From: Rhodococcus sp. RD6.2
GTDB lineage: Bacteria; Actinomycetota; Actinomycetes; Mycobacteriales; Mycobacteriaceae
Reading direction: 5' to 3'
Length of the DNA: 64,000 bases
Assembly: GCF_001040705.1 (NCBI RefSeq)
Contig: NZ_CVQP01000009.1
Location: 292,139 to 356,138, forward strand
A program made the translations under genes and the position numbers. Positions 33,609-41,679 of the stretch are shown one piece after another. Each line of letters begins with the position of its first letter. The stretch's first letter is position 1. Below the pieces are notes generated by a model. The model saw only the letters and a list, made by a program, of their open reading frames with translations. It searched no databases and was not told the origin of the DNA.

Positions 33609-34855
33609 CGCGGAGCCCGTCGCCGCTGCGCCCGTTCGTCGGCACGGTCTTCGTACCCGCCGCGATCTTCGGGATCGGTCAGGGAGCGGGCGCCCCGGTC
33701 ATCGCGCTCGTCGCGCACGACATGGGCGCCTCCCTGGCCGTCTCGGGACTGATCGTCGCGGCCGTCGGGTTGGGTGCGGTCCTCGGCGACCTACCCGCCG
33801 GGCGGCTCGTCGCCGTGTTCGGCGAGCGTCGATCCATCATCGGAGGCAGCCTGCTCGGCGCGGCGGGCGTCCTCGTCGCACTGCTGTCCACCACGCCGTG
33901 GATGCTCGCCGTCGGCGCGGTCATGACCGGTCTCGCCAACGCAGTGTGGGGACTGGCACGCCAGAGCTACCTCGCCGAGGCCGTGCCGCTGCACGCGCGG
34001 GCGCGGGCGATGTCGGCCTTCGCGGCGATGTGGCGCCTCGGTTTCTTCGTCGGTCCGCTCCTCGGCGCGGGCACCATCGCCGCACTCGGCACCCGCGGCG
34101 GATTCGTCGTCCAGTTCGTCGCGATCCTCGTCTCCGGGTGGCTGATGGCGCGGGTGCCGGACATTCCGCGACCGGACGCCGAGTCGGGTGCAAAGCACTC
34201 TCACGCGACGCTGCCCACGATCGTGACCCGGCATCGGCGCCTGCTGTCCACCCTCGGGGCGGGGTCGCTGATGATGGGCGCCGCGCGGGCCTCCCGCGAT
34301 GCCGTGCTGCCGCTGTGGGCCGTCCACATCGGCCTGGACGCCACTCAGGTCAGCCTGGTGTTCGCGTTGAGCTCGGCCGTCGACCTCCTGTGTTCGTATC
34401 CGGCGGGCCGCCTGATGGACCGCTTCGGCAGGAGGTTCGTCGCGGTGCCGTCGCTGCTCCTTCTCGGCGTCGCGTACGCCGCCATCCCACTGACGGACAC
34501 CCTGACGGCGTTCGCCGCCGCGGCGGTGGTGCTCGGTGTCGGCAACGGATTCGGTAACGGCGTCATCATGACGCTCGGTGCGGACATCGCGCCGCCGCAG
34601 ACCCGCGCCGAGTTCCTCGCGGCCTGGCGGCTCACCCATGACAGTGGCATGTTCGTCGGTCCGCTGGCGATCGGCCTGCTGACCGTCACGATTCCGTTGG
34701 GCGGTGCCATCTTTGCGCTCGCCGGCTCGTCAGTGGTCGGGGCCGGGCTGCTCGCCCGCTACATTCCGCGGTACGTGCCGTGGCCGCCGCGACCGGTGGT
34801 GCCCGAGTCCTCCGGTGACCGCGCCGCGGCGCAGACGGTGGACATCGACGCCTAG
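33605..34855 (+). CDS. MFS transporter
   Basis: 416-aa, twelve-helix major facilitator protein. The ATG at 33605 overlaps the monooxygenase stop by 4 bp. Helix 2-3 loop GDLPAGRLVAVFGERRSIIG matches the MFS motif A, repeated in the second half as YPAGRLMDRFGRRFVAVPS, which fits 6+6 symmetry. As last gene of the sulfur-type operon it may export the desulfurised product or a toxic intermediate. The direction and substrate are inferred from context only. A strong hairpin follows directly. Confidence 0.85.
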   Translation: MTRSPSPLRPFVGTVFVPAAIFGIGQGAGAPVIALVAHDMGASLAVSGLIVAAVGLGAVLGDLPAGRLVAVFGERRSIIGGSLLGAAGVLVALLSTTPWMLAVGAVMTGLANAVWGLARQSYLAEAVPLHARARAMSAFAAMWRLGFFVGPLLGAGTIAALGTRGGFVVQFVAILVSGWLMARVPDIPRPDAESGAKHSHATLPTIVTRHRRLLSTLGAGSLMMGAARASRDAVLPLWAVHIGLDATQVSLVFALSSAVDLLCSYPAGRLMDRFGRRFVAVPSLLLLGVAYAAIPLTDTLTAFAAAAVVLGVGNGFGNGVIMTLGADIAPPQTRAEFLAAWRLTHDSGMFVGPLAIGLLTVTIPLGGAIFALAGSSVVGAGLLARYIPRYVPWPPRPVVPESSGDRAAAQTVDIDA

Positions 34856-34859
34856 TACA

Positions 34860-34898
34860 GCTCACCCCGCGTCACGACGACGGAGCCGCGGGGTGAGC
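34860..34898 (+). terminator. Terminator hairpin closing the sulfur-type operon
   Basis: GCTCACCCCGC (34860-34870) and GCGGGGTGAGC (34888-34898) form a perfect 11-bp stem around a 17-nt loop, starting 4 bp after the MFS stop. There is no T-run, as is usual in this group. Confidence 0.7.
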
Positions 34899-34938
34899 AC
34901 AATGCGCAGAAGGTGGCTATCGCACGCAACCGCGCAAC

Positions 34939-34948
34939 CCACATGTGG
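34939..34948. promoter_or_regulatory. Palindrome CCACATGTGG before citM
   Basis: A perfect 10-bp palindrome lies 81 bp before the CitMHS start. The same core (CCACATGTGA) occurs at 36484-36493 upstream of the citA-like kinase gene. Sharing between the transporter and the sensor gene suggests a binding site for the response regulator encoded downstream. Confidence 0.4.
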
Positions 34949-35029
34949 CCTGCCCCACACTTTCTCGAAACCGTGACGCCGCCTCCGCCGAGGTCGCAGC
35001 CACGGCCCGAAACGAGAAGGTGGGCAACG

Positions 35030-36439
35030 ATGCTCGTAGCACTGGGCTTCCTCATGGTCGCCACATTCATGTACCTGATCCTGGCGAAGCGGGCCACGCC
35101 GGTTGTGGGGCTGATCCTCGTTCCGGTGGCGTTCGGACTGTTCGCGGGAGCGGGTACCGAGATCGGCGACATGATCATCGACGCCGTCAAGTCACTCGCT
35201 CCGACCGCGGCGCTGCTGTTCTTCGCGATCATCTTCTTCGGGATCATGATCGACGTCGGACTGTTCGACCCGCTGGTGAAGGTGATCCTGAAGCTGGTGG
35301 GCAACGACCCCGCGAAGCTGGTCGTCGGCACCGCGGTCCTGGCCATGGTCGTCTCGCTGGACGGCGACGGTTCGACCACGTTCATCATCACCACCTCGGC
35401 GTTGCTGCCGCTGTACCTGAAGCTCGGCGTGAGTCCCGTGGTCCTGACCGTCGTTGCGGGCCTCGCGAACGGCACGATGAACATCATCCCGTGGGGTGGG
35501 CCCACCGTGCGCGCCGCGAGCGCCCTCGGGCTGTCGCCCTCCGACGTGTTCGTCCCGATGATCCCGTCGCTGATCGCGGGACTCGTCATCGTGTTGCTGT
35601 TCTCCGTGCACCTCGGTCTCATGGAGCGTCGCCGGATCGGGTCGCTGGTCCTCACGTCCGAGCCGCTGCTCGCTGCGGCCGGGTCACGCGGGTGGACCGT
35701 CGGGTCCGGCTCCAGCTCCGGAAGCGCCGGGTCTGCGGGTGACGGCGGCACCGGTGGCGGCTCGGGTCACGGCGAGGTCGGTCAGCTGACCGGCGGACTC
35801 GACCCCGCCCGGGACACCCTGCGTCCTCGGCTGCTCTGGTTCAACGCGGCACTCACCGTCGCACTGCTCGTCGTCCTCGGCATGGACGTCGTGCCGATCC
35901 CGGTGCTGTTCATGATCGCCGCGGGCATCGCCCTCGCCGTGAACTTCCCCCGTGTCGCCGACCAGTCGGAGGCCATCGCCCGGCACTCGTCGAGCATCGT
36001 CTCCGTCGTCGCGATGGTCTTCGCCGCCGCGGTGCTGACCGGCGTGTTCCAGGGCACCGGGATGGTCGAGGCGATGGCGACGTGGCTGACCGGGATCATT
36101 CCCGACGCCCTCGGCCCGTTCCTCGCCGTCATCACCGGTCTGCTCAGCATCCCGCTCACGTTCTTCATGACGAACGACGCGTTCTACTTCGGGGTGCTGC
36201 CGGTGCTCACGGAGACCGCTGCGACGTACGGCATCGAGCCGGTCGAGATGGCGCGGGCGTCGATCACCGGGCAACCGGTGCACATGCAGAGCCCGCTGGT
36301 GCCCGCGATCCTGCTGCTCGTCACTCTCGCCGGTGTGTCGCTCGCCGATCACCACAAGAAGGTGCTGTGGCGGGCGTCGATCGTCTCGATCGCGATGCTC
36401 GTGGTCGGCGTCCTGCTCGGGCAGATACCGCTCGGCTGA
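35030..36439 (+). CDS. CitMHS-family citrate/metal symporter
   Basis: 469-aa membrane protein with ten or more helices. The ATG at 35030 starts directly with the first helix (MLVALGFLMVATFMYLILAK) after a GAGAAGG. Conserved blocks include AAIIFF-type LLFFAIIFFGIMIDVGLFDP, VVSLDGDGSTTFIITTSALL, NGTMNIIPWGGPTVRAASAL and the C-terminal MTNDAFYFGVLPVL. A Gly/Ser-rich cytoplasmic loop (about residues 222-250) separates the halves. CitMHS carriers import citrate with Mg or Ca and protons. A CitA/CitB-like two-component pair follows, so expression probably depends on external citrate. Confidence 0.92.
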   Translation: MLVALGFLMVATFMYLILAKRATPVVGLILVPVAFGLFAGAGTEIGDMIIDAVKSLAPTAALLFFAIIFFGIMIDVGLFDPLVKVILKLVGNDPAKLVVGTAVLAMVVSLDGDGSTTFIITTSALLPLYLKLGVSPVVLTVVAGLANGTMNIIPWGGPTVRAASALGLSPSDVFVPMIPSLIAGLVIVLLFSVHLGLMERRRIGSLVLTSEPLLAAAGSRGWTVGSGSSSGSAGSAGDGGTGGGSGHGEVGQLTGGLDPARDTLRPRLLWFNAALTVALLVVLGMDVVPIPVLFMIAAGIALAVNFPRVADQSEAIARHSSSIVSVVAMVFAAAVLTGVFQGTGMVEAMATWLTGIIPDALGPFLAVITGLLSIPLTFFMTNDAFYFGVLPVLTETAATYGIEPVEMARASITGQPVHMQSPLVPAILLLVTLAGVSLADHHKKVLWRASIVSIAMLVVGVLLGQIPLG

Positions 36440-36450
36440 TCCGGCGCTGA

Positions 36451-36503
36451 TTCCCTGATGTCACACCGGGGTACGTGAAGTGACCACATGTGACATCAGG
36501 GAA
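36451..36503. terminator. 15-bp perfect inverted repeat between citM and citA
   Basis: TTCCCTGATGTCACA (36451-36465) and TGTGACATCAGGGAA (36489-36503) are exact inverted repeats around a 23-bp loop, 11 bp after the citM stop and 57 bp before the kinase start. It can be read as a terminator for citM or as a two-site operator for the kinase promoter. The right arm overlaps the CCACATGTGA motif at 36484-36493, which favours a regulatory role in addition to any termination. Confidence 0.55.
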
Positions 36504-36559
36504 CCGCACGGGTGGTGGACCGCGGTGCACACTGGTGACATGGCCCGTCGGGAGCGATC

Positions 36560-38215
36560 ATGAGGCTGCGGACCCAGGTCCTGTTGCTGCAGAGTGGCGT
36601 GGTCGCGGTCGCTGTCGGCGTCGGATTCGGGTTCTTCGCCACCACCACCGAGAACCGGGTCGGTGACGAGCACGGGCAGCGGGCGCTCGCGATCGCCCGG
36701 ACCGTCGCCGCCGATGCCGACGTTCGAGCCGATGTCACGCGATTTGCCGCCGCCGACGACGGGGTCGTCGCACCCGGGAACGAGGAACTTGCCGACTCCG
36801 CGGTCCAGCAGGCCGCGGAGTCGACGCGTGTCGCGACCGGCGCACTGTTCGTCGTCGTCACCGACGAGAAGGGCCTTCGGCTCGCTCATCCGGATCCGGA
36901 TCGGCTGGGGTTGCGGGTCAGCACCGACCCGACGGCGCTCTCCGGCGCCGAGGTGGTGGTACGCGAGCGTGGCACCCTCGGCGACTCGGTGCGGGCCAAA
37001 GTGCCGGTGATCGCGACGGATTCCGACGTGGTCGTCGGAGAGGTCAGCGTCGGGATCTCGACCGCGGAGGTCGGCGCCGAACTCTGGTCCGACCTCCGCT
37101 GGGCCGCGTTGGTGGTCGCGCTCGCCCTCGGTGCCGGCGTCGTGGGCTCGGCCTTGCTCGCGGCGCGATGGAAAAAGCTGACCCTCGGGCTGGAACCGGA
37201 ACAACTCGCCCAGCTCGTGCGTGAACAGGAGGCGGTCCTGCACGGGGTGGGGGAGGGGATCGTCGGTGTCGACGCAGACGGGATGGTTACCGTCGTCAAC
37301 GCCGATGCTTCCCGGCTGCTGGACCTGCACGGCGGTGTCGGTGAGCGGATCGACGAGATCGGTTTGACACCAAGGCTTCTCGAATTGATGAACAATCCCG
37401 ATGACGAGGCCATCGCCGCGGCGGCCGGAGATCGGGTGGTGCTGGCGATGGCGAGCCGCGTCGTTCGTGACGGTCGCGACCTGGGGACGGTGATGTCGGT
37501 GCGGGACCGTACCGACGTGCAGAACCTCACTCGCGAACTCGACTCCGTCCAGGCCATCGGGGCCGTCCTGCGGGCGCAGCAACACGAGTTCGGGAACCGC
37601 CTGCACCTGCTGTACGGCCTGCTCTCCCGCGGCGACACGGCGGCCGCCACCGAGTTCCTCGAAACGCTCGTCGGATCGGGCGGTGTGGTGGACGAACTCG
37701 CCGGGGCCGAGGACATCGCCGACCCGAATCTGCGTGCATTCCTGATCGCGAAGGCCGCGCACGCCCGGGAACGCGACGTCACCCTGGTGCTCGGCGAGAA
37801 CACCTGGATACCTTCACCTCTGGTGCATCCGGTGGACGTGACGACCGTGGTCGGCAACCTCGTCGACAATGCAGTCGACGCCGCGGCGGACGGCCCGGCC
37901 CGACCGGCAGAGGTGGAGATCGACCTCGTCGAACACGACGGCACCCTGATCGCCACCGTCGGCGACACCGGACCGGGTCTCGCCGTCGACCCGGAGGAGG
38001 TGTTCCGGGAAGGCGTGACGACCAAACCCGTCGGCGACCGGCCCGGCGGTCGGGGTATCGGGCTGGCCCTGACCAGGCAACTGGCACGCAAGCACGGTGG
38101 CGACGTCGTCGTCGGCGACTCGGGCGGGCGGCGCACCGCCGAGAACCCCACGGGAGGGGCGGTGTTCGTGGCAACGTTGCCGGGAGTGTGCGAGCCGGGT
38201 GGAGGGGAGTCGTGA
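36560..38215 (+). CDS. CitA/DcuS-family sensor histidine kinase
   Basis: 551-aa membrane kinase. It has a membrane helix at ~7-27, an extracellular PDC-type sensor (~28-178) with VATGALFVVVTDEKGLRLAHP, a second helix at ~180-202, and a cytoplasmic PAS-like domain (LHGVGEGIVGVDADGMVTVV). The kinase follows, with the phospho-acceptor His342 in QQHEFGNRLHLLYGLL, the N-box NLVDNAVDAAADG and G-boxes GDTGPGL and GRGIGLALTRQL. These are hallmarks of the citrate/C4-dicarboxylate sensor family. It is 4 bp overlapped with its response regulator and follows a citrate transporter gene. Confidence 0.93.
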   Translation: MRLRTQVLLLQSGVVAVAVGVGFGFFATTTENRVGDEHGQRALAIARTVAADADVRADVTRFAAADDGVVAPGNEELADSAVQQAAESTRVATGALFVVVTDEKGLRLAHPDPDRLGLRVSTDPTALSGAEVVVRERGTLGDSVRAKVPVIATDSDVVVGEVSVGISTAEVGAELWSDLRWAALVVALALGAGVVGSALLAARWKKLTLGLEPEQLAQLVREQEAVLHGVGEGIVGVDADGMVTVVNADASRLLDLHGGVGERIDEIGLTPRLLELMNNPDDEAIAAAAGDRVVLAMASRVVRDGRDLGTVMSVRDRTDVQNLTRELDSVQAIGAVLRAQQHEFGNRLHLLYGLLSRGDTAAATEFLETLVGSGGVVDELAGAEDIADPNLRAFLIAKAAHARERDVTLVLGENTWIPSPLVHPVDVTTVVGNLVDNAVDAAADGPARPAEVEIDLVEHDGTLIATVGDTGPGLAVDPEEVFREGVTTKPVGDRPGGRGIGLALTRQLARKHGGDVVVGDSGGRRTAENPTGGAVFVATLPGVCEPGGGES

Positions 38216-38871
38216 CACAAGTTCGGGTACTCGTCGTCGACGACGACTTCCGCGTAGCGGACCTGCACGCCGGGATCGTCTCCGCGATGGGGGGATTCGA
38301 GGCGGTCGCCGTCGCCGGGACTCTTGCGGCGGCCCGCGAGGCTATCGCCTCCGACGACATCGATCTCGCGCTCGTCGACGTCTATCTGCCCGACGGCTCC
38401 GGAATCGAGTTCGTGCGCGAACTACGTTGTGACGCCTTCATTCTGGGTGCTGCCGCGGAAGGCGTCGCGGTCCGGGACGCGATGACCGCGGGGGCGCTGG
38501 TGTACCTTGTCAAACCCTTCGCGGACACCGAACTGGCCCGCCGGCTCGGCGCGTACCTGCACTATCGGCGGATCGTCGCCGACCGAACGCTGGACCAGTC
38601 ACGCATCGACAGCGCCCTGGCGTCGCTGCGGGCCGCGCCGAAAGTCGAGGACGCCACCCCGCAGCAGTCCGTCACCAGAACCCGCATCGTGGACCTGCTC
38701 GCCGGAACCGATCAGCCGCTGTCCGCGGCCGAGGTGGCCGCGGAGATCGGGGTGTCCCGGGCGACCGCGCAGCGGTACCTCGCGGCGCTGGTCGCCAAAG
38801 GGCGGCTGCGGGTCCAGCTGCGGTACGGCGCGACCGGCCGACCCGAGCAGGAGTACACGCCGGTGGCGTGA
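38212..38871 (+). CDS. CitB/DcuR-family response regulator
   Basis: 219 aa from a GTG that overlaps the kinase stop (GTGA) and follows GGAGGGGA. The receiver has the acidic pocket VVDDD, the phospho-acceptor Asp56 in LALVDVYLPDGSG and Lys in LVKPF. The C-terminal helix-turn-helix (LSAAEVAAEIGVSRATAQRY) is of the CitB type. It probably binds near citM and its own operon; the CCACATGTGR motif is a candidate site. With the kinase it should couple citrate sensing to uptake. Confidence 0.92.
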   Translation: MTQVRVLVVDDDFRVADLHAGIVSAMGGFEAVAVAGTLAAAREAIASDDIDLALVDVYLPDGSGIEFVRELRCDAFILGAAAEGVAVRDAMTAGALVYLVKPFADTELARRLGAYLHYRRIVADRTLDQSRIDSALASLRAAPKVEDATPQQSVTRTRIVDLLAGTDQPLSAAEVAAEIGVSRATAQRYLAALVAKGRLRVQLRYGATGRPEQEYTPVA

Positions 38872-38890
38872 CCCGGCTCGGGTGACCAGG

Positions 38891-39202
38891 TCAGCCCCAA
38901 CCAGGCCCAGTGGGGCGGACGGAGCAGCGTTCGGTCACGCTGTCTGGAATGTCGGAGCTGGTCAGCACTACCGACCCTGTGACGCCGTAGCAGGCAATCC
39001 AGATGAAGTAGACATCGGCCGCCTCGCCGAGCCCGATGTCGCCGTCCGGGATCTGCGATCCGGCGTCGAGTGAACCGAAGATCGGGATCGGTTCTATCAA
39101 ATACTGCGCTGCGGCGGTGCCCGTGCCGACGGCCATACTGCCGGCGAGTGCTGCGGCAACGGCGACGCATCCCGCGAGCCGACGTCCGATTCCTGACGAC
39201 AT
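38891..39202 (-). CDS. Small secreted protein
   Basis: 103-aa product with a clear signal peptide (RLAGCVAVAAALAGSMAVG, cleavage near TAAAQ). A short mature chain follows, with two Cys (WIACYGV and ERCSVRP) that may form a disulfide. GGGGGA precedes the ATG. It resembles small exported proteins of unknown role in Rhodococcus and Nocardia. It converges with the citB-like gene. Its upstream region (39203-39444) is AT-rich and shared with the divergent LLM oxidoreductase. Confidence 0.7.
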   Translation of the reverse strand: MSSGIGRRLAGCVAVAAALAGSMAVGTGTAAAQYLIEPIPIFGSLDAGSQIPDGDIGLGEAADVYFIWIACYGVTGSVVLTSSDIPDSVTERCSVRPTGPGWG

Positions 39203-39444
39203 GGTGATTCCCCCCTGGGACGGTAGGTGAAGTGGTTCGGCCGCCTCGACACGGTCGGCGCTGCGGACAGGGTCCCATATCCGAATCGTTCACCTTTCGG
39301 GATTCGGAATATTCTGTTGTGTAGAACAATTCGAATAAATTGGCGCCCGGTAACGCGAGATCCGGCGGAACTCGTTCGATCGGACCGCCTGGTGACGCCG
39401 AGCCACGGGGTGCCCCGGCTGCCGTCAGCGATTAGGTTCGAGAC

Positions 39445-40434
39445 ATGCGATTCGGGATGTTCATTCCTCAGGGCTGGCGACTCGACCTGACGGGCATCGA
39501 TCCGTCCGATCAGTGGGACGTGATGAAGTGGCTGACGCTGCGCGCCGAGGCCGGGCCGTGGGAGTCGGTGTGGGTGTACGACCACTTCCACACCGTGCCC
39601 GCACCCACGGAGGAGGCCACCCACGAGGCGTGGTCGTTGATGTCCGCGCTGGGCGCGGTCACCTCGACGATCCGGTTGGGGCAGATGTGCACCGCCATGA
39701 GCTACCGCAACCCCGCCTATCTCGCAAAGGTCGCGGCGACCGTGGACCTCATCTCGGGCGGGCGCGTCGAGATGGGTATCGGCGGCGGCTGGTACGAACA
39801 CGAATGGCGCGCATACGGTTACGGCTTCCCACCCGCGGGTGAACGACTCGGACGGCTCGACGAGGGCGTCCAGATCATGCGGCAGGCGTGGACCACCGGT
39901 AGCGCCACCCTGGACGGCAAGCACTATCAGGTCGACGGCGCCATCGTGCAGCCCAAGCCGCTGCAGGACGGCGGCATCCCGCTGTGGATCGCCGGCGGCG
40001 GCGAGAAGGTCACGCTGAGGATCGCCGCGAAGTACGCGCAGTACACCAACTTCGACGGCACCCTGGACGGCTTCAGCGGCAAGTCCGCGATCCTGCGCGA
40101 ACACTGCCAGGCCGTCGGCACCGACTTCGACGCCATCACCCGCTCCGCGAACTACAACGTGATCGTTGCTGACACCGAGGCCGAGGTGCAGGACCGGCTC
40201 GCTGCCGTCAAGGACAGGATCGCGCGGTACGCGGGGGAGCAGCTCGCCGAGGCGTCGATGGCCGCCTTCCGCGGGATGCCCGGCGTCGGGACGCCCGAAC
40301 AGATCGTGTCGAACCTCTCCGCTCTGAAGGAGCGTGGCCTCGCCTACGGCATCTGCTACTTTCCGGAGGCCGCCTACGACACCAGCGGCCTCGAACTCTT
40401 CGAGCGCGAGGTCATCCCGGCCCTGGCGGACTGA
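39445..40434 (+). CDS. LLM-class oxidoreductase, probably F420-dependent
   Basis: 329-aa luciferase-fold protein. It has MRFGMFIPQGWRLDL at the start, VWVYDHFHTVP, IRLGQMCTAMSYRNPAYLAK, VDLISGGRVEMGIGGGWYEH and IPLWIAGGGEKVTLRIAA. The pattern matches the F420-dependent group common in mycobacteria (TIGR03560-like as I recall it). The GISGGR-type block supports deazaflavin use, but FMN cannot be excluded. The stop overlaps the acetyltransferase start by one base, so they are one transcription unit. Substrate unknown. Confidence 0.85.
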   Translation: MRFGMFIPQGWRLDLTGIDPSDQWDVMKWLTLRAEAGPWESVWVYDHFHTVPAPTEEATHEAWSLMSALGAVTSTIRLGQMCTAMSYRNPAYLAKVAATVDLISGGRVEMGIGGGWYEHEWRAYGYGFPPAGERLGRLDEGVQIMRQAWTTGSATLDGKHYQVDGAIVQPKPLQDGGIPLWIAGGGEKVTLRIAAKYAQYTNFDGTLDGFSGKSAILREHCQAVGTDFDAITRSANYNVIVADTEAEVQDRLAAVKDRIARYAGEQLAEASMAAFRGMPGVGTPEQIVSNLSALKERGLAYGICYFPEAAYDTSGLELFEREVIPALAD

Positions 40435-40997
40435 TGTTTCTCACGGACCTCGCCGGAACCGGGTTGGTACTGACGGCTCCCACACCGTCCGACATCGACC
40501 GGATCGCCAAGTGCTGTACGGACCCGGCGATCGGGCGGTGGACAACCATGCCCGTGCCCTACACGCGGTCGGACGCCGAGGCGTTCGTGCGCAAGGTCGT
40601 CCCCGTTGGCTGGGCCGATCGCAGCCCGACCTGGGCAGTGCGGAGAACCGCCGCCGGAGCAGTCCTGGGGATGATCGGCCTCGGCGCCCGGGACTCGTCG
40701 GCGGCGGAGGTGGGATTCTGGCTCGCACCCGAGGCGCGCGGCGAAGGGATCATCACACGCGCCCTGAACCTGGTGTGCGACTTCGGTTTCCGAGTGGACG
40801 CCCTCGCGCTCGAACGGATCGAGTGGCGTGCGTTCGTCGGGAACTCGGCCTCGGCCGAGGTCGCCCGCCGCGTCGGATTCCGATTCGAGGGGACCGCGAG
40901 GTCCGGGGGTCTGCAACGCGGAACCCGGCGGGACATGTGGGTCGCCGCACTGCTTCCCGACGATCCTCGCGAACCCGCCGTGGGCTGGCCCGACTAG
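40434..40997 (+). CDS. GNAT-family N-acetyltransferase (RimJ/RimL-like)
   Basis: 187-aa acetyltransferase. The acetyl-CoA loop region reads EVGFWLAPEARGEGIITRAL, followed by LERIEWRAFVGNSASAEVAR and RVGFRFEGTARSG. This is the layout of RimJ/RimL-type enzymes that acetylate protein N-termini or small amines. The start codon overlaps the preceding gene's stop (TGATG). The convergent DUF3239-type gene overlaps its last 4 bp. Confidence 0.88.
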   Translation: MFLTDLAGTGLVLTAPTPSDIDRIAKCCTDPAIGRWTTMPVPYTRSDAEAFVRKVVPVGWADRSPTWAVRRTAAGAVLGMIGLGARDSSAAEVGFWLAPEARGEGIITRALNLVCDFGFRVDALALERIEWRAFVGNSASAEVARRVGFRFEGTARSGGLQRGTRRDMWVAALLPDDPREPAVGWPD

Positions 40998-41653
40998 CGG
41001 ATGTCGTTCGCGTCGACGGGGATCTGCTGATTCTTCGCGCGCGGCACGTCGTCGACCAGCGGGATCGACTTCGTCAGGAGCTTCCACTCGGCGTTCGGGA
41101 TCTGCTCGATGGCGCGGCGGATCACCTTCGGGTCGCGGGTTCCCCATGCGATCGGCATCGGGCTGACCATCTCCCACGTGTCGGCCTGCGAGTTCGTCGA
41201 ACGATCCGACAGCACCGAGATCGACGGGACCCGCTCGCCGACGTTCGTCATCGCGTGGCCTGGCAGGGTACGGATGGTGCGGGTCACCAGTGCGTAGTGC
41301 GGACGGTCGGCCGACGGCTTCGCGGTGTTCACCAAGGCCATCAGCGTCGCGCCGCGCGGACGCGTCACCGCCACGATCGCGGGCACCAGCTCGCCGTTCG
41401 CGTACAGGTCCTCCACCGAACCGACCTTGCGAGGCGCCCAGAAGGCCATCCACACCGATCCCACCGCCGCCACGATCGCGACCGCGCCCAGCGCGTACGA
41501 CCACGGGTGCGCGAGCACGATCAGCCACACCGCGAGCGCGACGAACAGCAGCGCCGTGATCAGAGCGGCCCAGCGCAGGCGACGGACGTCACCGACCGTC
41601 TCGTTGACCGACTTGGCATGGGCGGAGTCCACGGGGAATTCGAAGCGACGCAC
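40994..41653 (-). CDS. DUF3239-type membrane protein
   Basis: From the GTG at 41653 the product is 219 aa. It has a short cytoplasmic start (RRFEFPVDSAHAKSVNETVG), two membrane helices (WAALITALLFVALAVWLIVL and SYALGAVAIVAAVGSVWMAF), then a soluble C-terminal domain of ~135 residues with ELVPAIVAVTRPRGATLMAL. I associate this with DUF3239 of Mycobacteriales, but am not certain. It is 26 bp downstream of the XPB helicase gene on the same strand. A longer upstream frame overlaps the helicase gene and is not real. Confidence 0.7.
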   Translation of the reverse strand: MRRFEFPVDSAHAKSVNETVGDVRRLRWAALITALLFVALAVWLIVLAHPWSYALGAVAIVAAVGSVWMAFWAPRKVGSVEDLYANGELVPAIVAVTRPRGATLMALVNTAKPSADRPHYALVTRTIRTLPGHAMTNVGERVPSISVLSDRSTNSQADTWEMVSPMPIAWGTRDPKVIRRAIEQIPNAEWKLLTKSIPLVDDVPRAKNQQIPVDANDIR

Positions 41654-41679
41654 GGTCCTATTCCTACCCGATCCTCGTC

